Assembly: GCF_900177325.1 (NCBI RefSeq)
Contig: NZ_FXBL01000004.1
Span: forward strand, 3,472,001 to 3,536,000
Direction: 5' to 3'
DNA: 64,000 nt
Source: Mesorhizobium australicum
GTDB taxonomy: Bacteria; Pseudomonadota; Alphaproteobacteria; Rhizobiales; Rhizobiaceae
Shown here: piece after piece, positions 35,970-44,467 of the stretch
Position numbering within the stretch: the stretch's first letter is position 1
Layout: every line of letters begins with the position of its first letter
Position numbers and translations under genes: made by a program
Notes under the pieces: model-generated
Told to the model about the DNA's origin: nothing
The model's input: the letters and a program-made list of their open reading frames with translations, nothing else
Databases searched by the model: none

Positions 35970-36938
35970 ATGATGTCCGCGACAGCCGCCCGAAACGAAG
36001 CCGAAAAGCAGCGCAGCATCCAGAGGAAGGTCGACGCCGACGACCGCGCCAAGTCGAACGGCAAGCCGAGGCCGATGCAGGCCGGCGCGCGCGAATATCC
36101 CGTTCCGCCCTTTCCGAAACAGCATCATCCCAAGCCGGGCATGGAGCACAGGATCGAGCCCGCGCCGATGTACGACGCGCCGTTCTACAAGGGCTCGGAG
36201 AAATTGAAGGGCAAGGTGGCGCTGATCACTGGCGGCGATTCCGGCATCGGGCGAGCGGTCGCCGTGCTGTTCGCCCGCGAGGGGGCAGACGTGGCGATTG
36301 CCTATCTCACTGAGGACGAGGACGCGAATACGACGAAGGCCGCCGTCGAGAAGGAGGGCCGGCGAGCGATCCTCATTCCTGGCGACGTGTCGGAGCGCGC
36401 CTTCTGTGAGAAGGCGGTGGCGAAGACGGTCAAGGAACTGGGCCGGCTCGACATCCTCGTCAACAATGCCGCGTTCCAGATCCATTCGAGCGACTTCGAG
36501 GATCTGACCGAAGAGCATTTCGACACGACGCTGAAGACCAACCTTTACGGCTATTTCCATATGGCCAAGGCTGCGCTGCCGCATCTCGGGCCGGGCTCGG
36601 CGATCATCAATACCGGGTCGGTGACGGGTATCGAGGGATCGAAGGAACTCGTCGACTATTCGATGACCAAGGGCGGCATCCACGCTTTCACCCGCGCGCT
36701 CGCCGGCAACCTGGTCGGCAAGGGCATCCGCGTGAACTGCGTGGCGCCGGGCCCGGTCTGGACGCCGCTCAACCCGTCGGAGAAGGAGGCGCAGGACGTG
36801 TCGCAATTCGGGTCGCAGACGCCCATGAAACGTCCGGCGCAGCCCGAGGAGATCGCGCCGGCCTATGTGTTCCTGGCCTCGCCGCAGATGTCGAGTTACA
36901 TCACCGGCGAGATCCTGCCGATCGTTGGCGGCTACTGA
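35970..36938 (+). CDS. Short-chain dehydrogenase with N-terminal extension (YghA-like)
   Basis: 322 residues. Residues about 75-320 form an SDR domain: ITGGDSGIGRAVAV cofactor motif, NNAAFQI, and the catalytic pattern Ser, Tyr-x3-Lys in SVTGIEGSKELVDYSMTKGG. The N-terminal 70 residues (PPFPKQHHPKPGMEHRIEP) match the YghA-type extension. Such oxidoreductases are linked to general stress and glycerol or aldehyde metabolism. AGGAG sits five bases before ATG 35970, with another ATG directly after. It diverges from the sigma-factor gene, so the 145-base gap may hold promoters for both. Confidence 0.9.
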   Translation: MMSATAARNEAEKQRSIQRKVDADDRAKSNGKPRPMQAGAREYPVPPFPKQHHPKPGMEHRIEPAPMYDAPFYKGSEKLKGKVALITGGDSGIGRAVAVLFAREGADVAIAYLTEDEDANTTKAAVEKEGRRAILIPGDVSERAFCEKAVAKTVKELGRLDILVNNAAFQIHSSDFEDLTEEHFDTTLKTNLYGYFHMAKAALPHLGPGSAIINTGSVTGIEGSKELVDYSMTKGGIHAFTRALAGNLVGKGIRVNCVAPGPVWTPLNPSEKEAQDVSQFGSQTPMKRPAQPEEIAPAYVFLASPQMSSYITGEILPIVGGY

Positions 36939-36940
36939 CT

Positions 36941-37627
36941 TCAGTTGACCTCATCGCCGATGAAGGCCCGCATATGGAAAACCTGCTGCGCCGCCGGATA
37001 GCGGTAGCCCGCGCCATACGGGCAGGCGTTTCGGTCGAGGCAGCCATGCTGCCTGCAAGCCGCTCCGCGCGGGGAGCGCACATGCGCAAGGCAGGCTTCA
37101 TAGGCGAAGCCGTCGTTCGAATAGGCATCGACCGGACAGGATTTCAGGCAGGGCTTTCCGTCGCATCCGTCGCACAGGTGAATCGGTGCATGAGCCGGTC
37201 GCATGGCCTCCCCGATCTCCCGGGCCGTGTCCGGATCCGTAAACAGCAGCGCGCCGCGATAGGCATGCCACAGGCCGAACTTTGGATGCATGAGGATGCC
37301 GAGCGGCGACGGCCTCAGCCCTTCGGCCCGTATCGCCCATTGCTGGAATGGCAGATAAGGACGGTCGGAGGGCGAGACCGCACGGGCGCCGAGCCGGACG
37401 GCGACCTCGCCGATCACCTCGCGCGACCAGGTGTCGAGCGGATCAGCAAGGTCCGGCGGCTGTCCCTCCCGCCATGCGTCGAAATGCGGCCAGATCGTCG
37501 GCCCGCCATGCCCGACGAGCAGCACCGCCCGCGCCCCGGCAAACGCCTCCTCTCCCGGCGCGAAGGCGAACCCACCGCGCAGGATCAGGCCGTTGCCGGC
37601 GAGCTGGCTGGATATCTCGGCGATCAT
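36941..37627 (-). CDS. Ferredoxin-like iron-sulfur protein
   Basis: 228 residues. The C-terminal half holds a cysteine array: CDGCDGKPCLKSCP (about 150-163) and further Cys residues in CLAHVRSPRGAACRQHGCL and ACPYG. This is compatible with two iron-sulfur clusters, as in proteins annotated as 4Fe-4S dicluster proteins in rhizobia. The N-terminal part (GGPTIWPHFDAWREGQPPDL) has no known domain. It is not a QueG homologue because the cobalamin-binding part and HEAT domain are absent. Function unknown. Confidence 0.7.
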   Translation of the reverse strand: MIAEISSQLAGNGLILRGGFAFAPGEEAFAGARAVLLVGHGGPTIWPHFDAWREGQPPDLADPLDTWSREVIGEVAVRLGARAVSPSDRPYLPFQQWAIRAEGLRPSPLGILMHPKFGLWHAYRGALLFTDPDTAREIGEAMRPAHAPIHLCDGCDGKPCLKSCPVDAYSNDGFAYEACLAHVRSPRGAACRQHGCLDRNACPYGAGYRYPAAQQVFHMRAFIGDEVN

Positions 37628-37831
37628 GCTGTGTCAGCATCTCCTCAGAGACTATTCGATATCGGAATCGAAGACGAATATCCTGCATGAATCATGGCGC
37701 GCGGACGCGGGCGCGGCCGGTATTTTTCCGACGACGCCTCATTCCTTCCAGCCCTCCGCCATGGCTCCGGGCGTTCGCACCCTTTGGAAGGCCCACTGGA
37801 CCTTCCAATTCGCGTCCGGCGAACCGATCCA

Positions 37832-37854
37832 CCTTCTCCCACAAGGGGAGAAGG
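37832..37854. repeat. RIME-like palindromic core
   Basis: CCTTCTCCC-acaa-GGGGAGAAGG is the same core seen at 2418-2441 (CTTCTCCCCG/CGGGGAGAAG). It lies in the 240-base gap between two minus-strand genes and was probably spread by the same repeat family. Confidence 0.6.
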
Positions 37855-37867
37855 ACATGCGCTCCTT

Positions 37868-38263
37868 TTAGGACGTGTCACGCAGCTCGACCGGCGAGAC
37901 AACCGCATTCGCCAAGCGCCGGAGACCGGCGCAGTGCGTCGCGCCCTCATTCCCGGCCTCGTCTGACGCCTGCCCCCGATGCAGGAACGACAGGCGGCAC
38001 AGATGCGCCGCGATGGCCCGCATGTAGAGCCCGAATGCCCTGAGAGAGTCCGCGATGTCCTCCGCATCGAAGGGATGGCTGCCGAAGCCGGCCGGCATCG
38101 GGACGGGCGTCCAGGGTCTGCGGGCGAAGCTGCGGAGCGTGCCTTCGACATAGGCGCTCAGCAGCGTATTCGCCTGCCAGGCGGCCCACAGCACGCACCA
38201 GCGGACCCAGAACGAGCGGCCGGCGGCCTGTTCGGCCATGTCGGCGATCGAGAACAGGCGCAT
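37868..38263 (-). CDS. Hypothetical protein, 131 residues
   Basis: A predicted small protein with one possible hydrophobic stretch (FWVRWCVLWAAWQANTLLSAYV) and a Pro-rich middle. It resembles no known domain. ATG 38263 is preceded by GAGG. It starts shortly after the palindromic repeat on the other side. Supported by codon bias and length, but weakly. Confidence 0.5.
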   Translation of the reverse strand: MRLFSIADMAEQAAGRSFWVRWCVLWAAWQANTLLSAYVEGTLRSFARRPWTPVPMPAGFGSHPFDAEDIADSLRAFGLYMRAIAAHLCRLSFLHRGQASDEAGNEGATHCAGLRRLANAVVSPVELRDTS

Positions 38264-38493
38264 GACGATCCTCGCCTTTAACGCCTGTTGCCTCCCCGCC
38301 TTCGCCCTCCAGCCCATCGCCGGCTCCCGTTTGACCGGACATAGTTTCGGGCATGCTGGCAGGGGTGGGGATGGAAAAAGTTTCGGCTGTGAGAATCTCT
38401 AAGTTGGACAAAGGGTTACGAACGGGCAGGCGAAAATCGATCCACCGGAAGGCTGATCCGTACCTCGCAAGACCTCTGTCTCCCCCCGCCGAC

Positions 38494-39231
38494 CTACTCC
38501 CGCAGCGTCTCGTCGAACAGCGTTGCCAGCCGCTTCCAGTGCCGCTCGGCGCCGGCGTCGTCGTAGACGGAATGGTCCGGCACGCACCAGCCGTGCTTCA
38601 TGCCGACATAGTTCTCGACCAGGTGGTCGACCTCCGCCTCGCGGAACGCCTGCGCCAGGCGGGCCGACTGTTCGGGCGGGAAGCTGCCGTCGACGCCGGC
38701 GACACCAACATAGACGCGCGCCTTGATCTTCGCGGCGTTGGCGGCCGGGCTGTCGGGTGCGTCGCTGGCAAGGTTGCCGCCATGCAGGCTCGCCGCCGCG
38801 ACGATGCGGTCGGGATGGGCCGCCGCCGCGTTGAGCGCGCGGCCGCCGCCCATGCAATAACCGACCGTGCCGGCCTTGCCGGAAAACCCCTCCTCCGCCA
38901 GCGCGTCGAGGAAATGGCTGGTGTCGGCCGCCGTCATCGCCTGCGTCGTCTCGGTGATCATCCTGCGCAGCAACTGCGCTGTCTCGGCGTTGGAAAAGGC
39001 CGTCTTCGCATCGAACGGACCATAGGCGCCGAAGCGGTAGAACAGGTCGGGCACCAGCACGGCATAGCCCTGCCCCGCCAACCGTTCCGCCATCAGGTCC
39101 ATAGCGGGGCGTGGCCCGAAGGCGTCCATGTAGAGGATGATGGCGGGACCGGAAGATGCTCCGGCCGGCGCGAACAGCGTCGCCTGGCAGGCGCCGCCGG
39201 TGGTCGTTATGGAAAGATGACGTGTGGGCAT
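38494..39231 (-). CDS. Dienelactone hydrolase family protein
   Basis: 245 residues with the alpha/beta-hydrolase fold. The nucleophile Cys lies in GTVGYCMGGGRAL (GxCxGG type of dienelactone hydrolases), and Asp and His of the triad fit GVDGSFPPE and MKHGWCVPDH. The family hydrolyses dienelactones and related carboxylic esters. Nothing here marks an aromatic pathway, so the natural substrate is open. ATG 39231 is chosen; the longer frame to 39315 includes no conserved residues. It lies next to the TA pair. Confidence 0.87.
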   Translation of the reverse strand: MPTRHLSITTTGGACQATLFAPAGASSGPAIILYMDAFGPRPAMDLMAERLAGQGYAVLVPDLFYRFGAYGPFDAKTAFSNAETAQLLRRMITETTQAMTAADTSHFLDALAEEGFSGKAGTVGYCMGGGRALNAAAAHPDRIVAAASLHGGNLASDAPDSPAANAAKIKARVYVGVAGVDGSFPPEQSARLAQAFREAEVDHLVENYVGMKHGWCVPDHSVYDDAGAERHWKRLATLFDETLRE

Positions 39232-39304
39232 TTCGGTATTCTTCCTATCGACTACGGGGGAAATTCGAAGCAATGCCGGACGACTCGTCCAGCAGGCAAT
39301 CGGT

Positions 39305-39658
39305 TCACGAACCACTCTTCAGCCGACTGATCTCAAGGAAAAGAGACGGCGACATTTCCAGAATTAGGGTTTCGATATCACGCACCTGATGCAAAACGGT
39401 CAGTACGACGATGCCGTCGTTCAGGGGGTCGTAGACAATGAAGTGCCTGCGTGCGGCGACCATCATGAATGGAGCGGAGCGGATATGACGCAGTCGGCCG
39501 CTTTCCGGTTCGATAGCGGCGCGATTCATGGCAAGGTAGAGATCGTGCATATAGCGTTTGGCGACGTCCTGGCCCCATTCGGCCAAGGATCGACGGTAGA
39601 TTTTCTGCAGGTCCAGCGCCGCGCGACGCGTCAGGTGGACCGCAGGCCGCGAGGTCAT
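39305..39658 (-). CDS. RelE/ParE-like toxin
   Basis: 117 residues. The ParE/RelE fold is indicated by LTRRAALDLQKIYRRSLAEWG near the N-terminus (helix pair), FMMVAARRHFIVYDP and the final strand DGIVVLTVLHQVRDIE. It would inhibit gyrase or cut mRNA; the family type suggests ParE-like activity. Its ATG overlaps the TGA of the antitoxin gene (ATGA, 39655-39658), so expression is coupled and the antitoxin is first. The final 20 residues extend past the usual ParE end. Confidence 0.83.
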   Translation of the reverse strand: MTSRPAVHLTRRAALDLQKIYRRSLAEWGQDVAKRYMHDLYLAMNRAAIEPESGRLRHIRSAPFMMVAARRHFIVYDPLNDGIVVLTVLHQVRDIETLILEMSPSLFLEISRLKSGS

Positions 39659-39924
39659 CGCCAGCCGTCGGCCTCAGCTCGATCCAGAACATCCATGTCG
39701 GAAGCGAAATCTCCCGTAGACCGGAAGACGCGACCCGCAGCAAGATCATGGTAGCCGGCCAGGATCGCGTCCTGCGCCATCTGACCTTCGCGTCGCTCCA
39801 TGTCTCGACGGATGAGGTCCCGAATATATTCGCTGGGCGTCTCATAGAGACCGTCCTCGCCGACCATCCGGTCGACAAACTCTGCGAGCGGTGCTGACAA
39901 TCGGGCATTGATGCGGTCGGACAT
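39655..39924 (-). CDS. ParD-like antitoxin
   Basis: 89 residues. The N-terminal ribbon-helix-helix portion (RINARLSAPLAEFVDRMVGED, YETPSEYIRDLIRRDMERRE) would dimerise and bind its own promoter; the acidic C-terminal part (GDFASDMDVLDRAEADGW) would wrap the toxin. It precedes and overlaps the toxin gene. The pair is a type II toxin-antitoxin module and its position between unrelated genes fits mobile acquisition. Confidence 0.83.
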   Translation of the reverse strand: MSDRINARLSAPLAEFVDRMVGEDGLYETPSEYIRDLIRRDMERREGQMAQDAILAGYHDLAAGRVFRSTGDFASDMDVLDRAEADGWR

Positions 39925-40086
39925 GGATCACCTCATCAATCAGCTTAAGCCTCCACGAAGAGGTGGTCAATTTCGGCGCATCTATTGCGACAAGAAAGAC
40001 CGCCCAGCTCAGCCCCTGACCGCGCTGCGCCAGACTTCGTCGTGGATGATCTTGGCGACTTTAGCCCCGCCTGAATCGGGCTCGCT

Positions 40087-41682
40087 TCACGTAAAGGCGT
40101 CGGGCATCGACTCCTTCTTCTGGCGGATGAAGGCCAGCAGCGCCTCGTCGATGCCCTGGTCGAGCGCCGGGGCCTCGTAGGTTTCGAGCCAGCGGCGGGC
40201 GAGTTCGTTGGCGCGCTGGTGGGCGGGCTTGGAGCCTTCGGCTTCCCACTGCTCGAACGAATTGTTGTCGGCGATCGAGGAGCGGTAGAACGCGGTCTGG
40301 AAATTGGCCTGCGTGTGGTCGCAGCCGAGATAGTGGCTGCCCGGCCCGACCTGGCGGATCGCGTCCATCGCCTGGCCGTTCTCCGACAGGTCGACGCCTT
40401 GCGCGAACTTCTGCTGCATGCCGAGCTGGTCGATGTCCATCATGAACTTCTCGTAGCAGGAGGCCAGCCCGCCCTCGAGCCAGCCGGCCGCGTGCAGCAC
40501 GAAATTGGTGCCGGCGAGGATGGTGGAGTTCAGCGTGTTGGCGCTCTCGTAGGCCGCCTGCGCGTCCGGGATCTTGGAGGCGCAGAGCGAGCCGCCGGTG
40601 CGGAACGGCAGGCCGAGACGTCGGGCGAGCTGGGCGGCGCCATAGGAGACCAGCGACGGCTCCGGCGTGCCGAAGGTCGGCGCGCCCGACTGCATCGAGA
40701 TCGACGAGGCGAAGGTGCCGAACAGGACCGGAGCACCGGGGCGCACGAGCTGCGTCACCGATGCACCCGCCAGCACCTCGGCCAGCACCTGTGTCAGCGT
40801 GCCGGCGACCGTCACCGGGCTCATTGCGCCGGCGAGGATGAAGGGCGTGACGATGCAGGCCTGGTTGTGGCGGGCATAGACCTTGAGAGCGCCGAGCATG
40901 GTGTCGTCGAACACCATCGGCGAGTTGGCGTTGATGAGCGAGGTCAGCACCGTGTTGTTCTCGACGAAGTCGTCGCCGAAGACGAGCTTGGCCATCGCCA
41001 CCGTGTCTTCCGCACGCTCGGGCGCGGTGACCGAGCCCATGAAGGGTTTGTCGGAATACTTGATGTGGGAATAGATCATGTCGAGATGGCGCTTGTTCAC
41101 CGGCACGTCGACCGGCTCGCAGACCGTGCCGCCCGAATGGTGGATCGACGGCGCCATGTAGGCGAGCTTCACGAAATTGCGGAAATCCTCGATCGTCGCG
41201 TAGCGGCGGTTGCCGTCGAGGTCGCGCACGAAGGGCGGGCCGTAGACCGGCGCGAAGACGGTGGCGTTGCCGCCGATCTGGACGGAGCGCTCGGGATTGC
41301 GCGCATGCTGGGTGTAGACCGACGGCGCGGTCTTGAGCAGCGAGCGCGGCAGGCCTTTCGGGAAATGCACCCGGTCGCCGCGCACGTCGGCGCCGGCGTC
41401 CTTCCAGAGCGCGAGTGTCTCGGGATCGTCGCGGAAGATGATGCCGACCTCTTCGAGCACCGTGTCGGCGTTCTTCTCGATGAGGGCGAGCCCTTCCTCG
41501 TTCAGCACCTCGTAGAGCGGAATCTCGCGCCTGATATAAGTGAGCTGCTGGCCGGGGCCGCCGCCGGAGCGTGCCGCGCGGCGGGCAGCAGCACCCCCGC
41601 CCGCGCGATCGCCGCGCCCGCGCCGGGGTCCGCCCGTCTCCTGCTCGCCCGTCCCGAGCTCAACTGCCGCCGGATCGCTCAT
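40087..41682 (-). CDS. MttB family methyltransferase, non-pyrrolysine (second copy)
   Basis: 531 residues, same family as the copy at 21637. Shared segments include VYTQHARNPERSVQIGGN, VLTSLINANSPMVFDDTML, IVTPFILAGAMSPVTVAGT and FVLHAAGWLEGGL. The N-terminal about 45 residues are a Gly/Arg/Ala-rich, disordered-looking extension. There is no in-frame amber. This copy faces the corrinoid-protein gene across a 259-base control region, so they are likely partners: the enzyme would methylate the corrinoid bound by that protein, using a quaternary amine as donor. Its Pyl-equivalent position carries a normal residue, as in MtgB. Substrate not readable. Confidence 0.9.
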   Translation of the reverse strand: MSDPAAVELGTGEQETGGPRRGRGDRAGGGAAARRAARSGGGPGQQLTYIRREIPLYEVLNEEGLALIEKNADTVLEEVGIIFRDDPETLALWKDAGADVRGDRVHFPKGLPRSLLKTAPSVYTQHARNPERSVQIGGNATVFAPVYGPPFVRDLDGNRRYATIEDFRNFVKLAYMAPSIHHSGGTVCEPVDVPVNKRHLDMIYSHIKYSDKPFMGSVTAPERAEDTVAMAKLVFGDDFVENNTVLTSLINANSPMVFDDTMLGALKVYARHNQACIVTPFILAGAMSPVTVAGTLTQVLAEVLAGASVTQLVRPGAPVLFGTFASSISMQSGAPTFGTPEPSLVSYGAAQLARRLGLPFRTGGSLCASKIPDAQAAYESANTLNSTILAGTNFVLHAAGWLEGGLASCYEKFMMDIDQLGMQQKFAQGVDLSENGQAMDAIRQVGPGSHYLGCDHTQANFQTAFYRSSIADNNSFEQWEAEGSKPAHQRANELARRWLETYEAPALDQGIDEALLAFIRQKKESMPDAFT

Positions 41683-41777
41683 CGTCGTTCTTCCCTGAAT
41701 GAAGGCTGCGGCCGCAACGCCGCTTGTCGGCGGATCGTAATCATGGTCCTTGGACGAACCGTCTTGCAAACGCCGGA

Positions 41778-41799
41778 CCGTGTCGCAAAATCGACACGG
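41778..41799. promoter_or_regulatory. Inverted repeat CCGTGTCG/CGACACGG in the mttB-corrinoid control region
   Basis: Perfect 8-base arms at 41778-41785 and 41792-41799, 6-base centre CAAAAT. It lies between the divergent MttB and corrinoid-protein genes, where a shared regulator could bind. The regulator is unknown. Confidence 0.5.
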
Positions 41800-41833
41800 C
41801 AAGCTGCTGAATTCCAGTCGCTTTCGTTTTGCA

Positions 41834-41865
41834 CGGCGTCGCAAATCAGCTATGCGGCGACGCCG
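41834..41865. promoter_or_regulatory. Inverted repeat CGGCGTCGC/GCGACGCCG before the corrinoid gene
   Basis: A 9-base perfect inverted repeat with a 14-base loop, 77 bases upstream of the corrinoid-protein start. It contains CACGGCGTCGC (41832-41842), which recurs at 46504-46514 before the PF13769/MetV/MetF genes. In RNA it would form a hairpin. GC-rich motifs recur by chance, so shared regulation is only suggested. Confidence 0.35.
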
Positions 41866-41941
41866 ATTGCGGAATAGATATGCTCACGAAGTTCGAGCGG
41901 ACGGAAGTCCCTTCGTTCGCATCTCACCTGGAGCCCCGGCA

Positions 41942-42640
41942 ATGTCCGACGACGAGATCATTCTCTCCGAGCTTTCCGACGACGAACTCGTGCAGCAGAT
42001 GCATGACGACCTCTATGACGGGCTGAAGGAAGAGATCGAGGAAGGCACGAACATCCTGCTCGAGCGCGGCTGGGCGCCCTACAAGGTGCTGACCGAGGCG
42101 CTGGTCGAGGGCATGCGCATCGTCGGCGAGGATTTCCGCGACGGCATCCTGTTCGTGCCGGAGGTGCTGCTGTCCGCGAATGCGATGAAGGCCGGGATGC
42201 ATATCCTGCGCCCGCTGCTGGCCGCCACCGGCGCGCCGAAGCAGGGCAAGCTGGTGATCGGCACCGTCAAGGGCGACATCCACGACATTGGCAAGAACCT
42301 CGTCGGCATGATGATGGAGGGCGCCGGTTTCGACGTCGTCGACCTCGGCATCAATAATCCGGTCGAGAAATATCTGGAAGCGATCGAGCGCGAGAAGCCC
42401 GACATCCTCGGCATGTCGGCGCTGCTCACCACCACCATGCCCTACATGAAGGTCGTGATCGACACGCTGAAGGAAAAGGGCATCCGCGACGACTACGTCG
42501 TGCTCGTCGGCGGCGCGCCGCTCAACGAGGAGTTCGGCAAGGCCGTGGGCGCCGATGCCTACTGCCGCGACGCTGCCGTGGCGGTCGAGACCGCCAAGGA
42601 TTTCATGAAGCGCAAGCACAACCAGCGCGCCACGGCGTGA
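41942..42640 (+). CDS. Corrinoid protein (MttC/MtgC type)
   Basis: 232 residues. N-terminal helical cap domain (about 1-95) followed by a B12-binding Rossmann domain with DIHDIGKN (His114, the cobalt-ligating His in DxHxxG), GADAY and the SALLTTT and GGAP phosphate-binding segments. It carries the methyl group between MttB and the methyltetrahydrofolate methyltransferase. It diverges from the second MttB gene, which is the natural partner. The following GGDEF gene is convergent, so this protein is encoded alone on its transcript. Confidence 0.92.
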   Translation: MSDDEIILSELSDDELVQQMHDDLYDGLKEEIEEGTNILLERGWAPYKVLTEALVEGMRIVGEDFRDGILFVPEVLLSANAMKAGMHILRPLLAATGAPKQGKLVIGTVKGDIHDIGKNLVGMMMEGAGFDVVDLGINNPVEKYLEAIEREKPDILGMSALLTTTMPYMKVVIDTLKEKGIRDDYVVLVGGAPLNEEFGKAVGADAYCRDAAVAVETAKDFMKRKHNQRATA

Positions 42641-42668
42641 GCGGGCCCCTCCGCGCCGTCCTGTCCCG

Positions 42669-44141
42669 CTAGGTGCGATGGCGCCTGCGCTTCGGCGCGG
42701 GCAGCGTGGCGTTTGCCGTTCCGGCCACGACGCGATTGCGGCCGTCGCTCTTGGCGACGTAGAGCGAGTTGTCCGCCGCCGCGAGCATGTGCGCGAGATC
42801 GGCCTGCCCGCCGCCGTCGGACACACCGAAGCTGGCCGATATGTCGGGCAGAACGCCGAGACCGTCGGACTGGAAGGCCGCCGCGACCGCCTTTCGCGCC
42901 CGCTCGGCGATCGCGACCGCCTCGGCGATCGTCGCATCTGGAAGCAGCGCGGAGAACTCTTCGCCGCCCAGGCGCCCGAGCAAGGCGCCCTCCCCCAGCT
43001 GCTCCGAGACCGTGGAGGCGAAGTGGGCGATGACGCGGTCTCCGGTCGAATGGCCGAAGCGGTCGTTCACGCTCTTGAAGTGGTCGATGTCCATCATCAG
43101 CGCGCAGACCGGGCGCCCGCTGGCGCGGCATTGCGCGACGAGCTGGTTGCCGCGCGCGAGGAAGGCGCCGCGCGACATCACGCCGGTCAGGACGTCGTGA
43201 TTGACCAGGTGCGAGAGCTTTGTCACCAGCTCGTTGCGAGCAGCATCGACGGAGGCGACGGTGAGAGGACCGAGCGAGATGATCGCAACGCCCAGCCTGA
43301 AGGAGGACATGGACGACAAGAGGTCGCCGGCCATGGGAACCACGACCAGGCCGGCCGACACGCCCATGAGCAGCGCCGAGCAGAAGAGGAGCGAGATGAC
43401 GGCGGTGGCAAACACGCTGTAGGTCAGCGCGCACCACAGGAGCGCAGGCAGCGCGAAGCCGATCGCGCCCGGCCCGCCGACGGCCATTTCCCCCAGCGCG
43501 GACGCTACGACCGCCGCGAGGGGCCCGACCGTCCAGAAATTCGCCCGGCGGACGAGTTTCAGGAATGATCTGCGGGGCGTAGGGCCTCCGAGGTCGGGGA
43601 AGGCCAGAATCGGAGGCAGAATGAGCAGGCTGTTGACGAGTTCGGTGGTGAACCAGAACTCCAGTCCGGTGAAGAAATCACGGTCGAACAGGACCCGTGC
43701 CGCCCCTCCCCCGACCAGCGCGCTCGCCGCCGCGGCGATGACGCAGATCGCGAACATGAACAGCACCGCCTGAGGGCGCCTCAGCTGCCGGTCGTCCTCC
43801 TCCATTACCCGGAACAAAAGCACGCCGGTTATCGCGCCGGTCAGGTTGGCGGCGGTGAGCCAGAAGGTGATGAATATCTCGCCGCCGGTGACGAGGTCAG
43901 CGGCCATGTAGCCGCAGAACCCACCGATCCAGCCGGCCGGGGTCGCGAATTCCGGCTTGCGCACCATAAGGCCGAGCAGGACGGCATTTGCCGGCCAGAA
44001 TGCGGCCAGGAAGCCTACGGGTCGCGTCAGGATGCCGAACAGCGCCGCCACACAGACGATCAGCCCGACGACGGCGAAAGCCACCAGCCAGCGGTGCGCG
44101 ACGGAAGCCTTGGTCAGGCCCGTATCATCCAGAGACGACAT
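42669..44141 (-). CDS. MASE1-like membrane diguanylate cyclase
   Basis: 490 residues. About 300 residues of up to eight membrane helices (MASE1-type integral sensor; FFTGLEFWFTTELVNSLLILPP) precede a GGDEF domain with the active-site motif GGEEF (in LLGRLGGEEFSALLPDA), so it is probably active and makes cyclic di-GMP. No RxxD inhibitory site was clearly placed. It lies inside the corrinoid region but is convergent with it, so no direct link is shown. ATG 44141 with AAAAGG upstream is preferred over GTG 44159. Confidence 0.87.
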   Translation of the reverse strand: MSSLDDTGLTKASVAHRWLVAFAVVGLIVCVAALFGILTRPVGFLAAFWPANAVLLGLMVRKPEFATPAGWIGGFCGYMAADLVTGGEIFITFWLTAANLTGAITGVLLFRVMEEDDRQLRRPQAVLFMFAICVIAAAASALVGGGAARVLFDRDFFTGLEFWFTTELVNSLLILPPILAFPDLGGPTPRRSFLKLVRRANFWTVGPLAAVVASALGEMAVGGPGAIGFALPALLWCALTYSVFATAVISLLFCSALLMGVSAGLVVVPMAGDLLSSMSSFRLGVAIISLGPLTVASVDAARNELVTKLSHLVNHDVLTGVMSRGAFLARGNQLVAQCRASGRPVCALMMDIDHFKSVNDRFGHSTGDRVIAHFASTVSEQLGEGALLGRLGGEEFSALLPDATIAEAVAIAERARKAVAAAFQSDGLGVLPDISASFGVSDGGGQADLAHMLAAADNSLYVAKSDGRNRVVAGTANATLPAPKRRRHRT

Positions 44142-44261
44142 CGCATCCAGCCTTTTCACGCCGCCAAGACTAAGGGGCGTTGCTTGAGAAGCTGTTAACG
44201 ATTTGCGTGACCGGCAACCTGAAGGCGACTACCGGAGCGACGCAGGCAGCCGGGGTTGTCG

Positions 44262-44396
44262 TCAGTCCACGGAGTCCTCGACCGCCTCAGCGGTCTCCCG
44301 CACATCCCTGCCCACGCCGCGCACGGTATTGGCGCAGGCGGACAGGCCGACGGCGAAGATCAGGACGAGCATCGACACTCTCATCATGGCATTCAT
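44262..44396 (-). CDS. Entericidin-like small lipoprotein
   Basis: 44 residues, too short for most gene callers: MNAMMRVSMLVLIFAVGLSAC is followed by ANTVRGVGRDVRETAEAVED. A signal peptide ends at the lipobox LSAC, so Cys21 should be lipidated and the remaining short helix anchored to the outer membrane, as in entericidin A/B proteins. The role is uncertain; entericidins are linked to stress-induced lysis. It is in the gap between the diguanylate cyclase and DUF1638. Confidence 0.72.
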   Translation of the reverse strand: MNAMMRVSMLVLIFAVGLSACANTVRGVGRDVRETAEAVEDSVD

Positions 44397-44467
44397 GGAA
44401 ATCCACTCTCGCTTGGCTTATGTATCTGCCGTTGTGCAATGATCGCGAGGGCGTTGGGTTCCCTACG

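Noticed and set aside
36941..37627. QueG (epoxyqueuosine reductase)
   Set aside because: The protein has ferredoxin-type Cys residues but lacks the cobalamin-binding and HEAT-like regions and is too short.
39305..39924. A prophage or integrative element around the ParDE pair
   Set aside because: No integrase, attachment repeats or tRNA gene lies near; the flanks are ordinary chromosomal genes.
21637..41682. Pyrrolysine-type MttB proteins
   Set aside because: Pyrrolysine MttB genes contain an in-frame amber codon read as Pyl. Neither MttB frame has one and no pylS, pylT or pylBCD genes are in the window. The amber in tadG is therefore not evidence for Pyl either.
41683..41941. A cobalamin riboswitch upstream of the corrinoid gene, or upstream of cobQ
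   Set aside because: The conserved B12-box sequence (GCCACTG-like) and its surrounding architecture were not seen in either leader.
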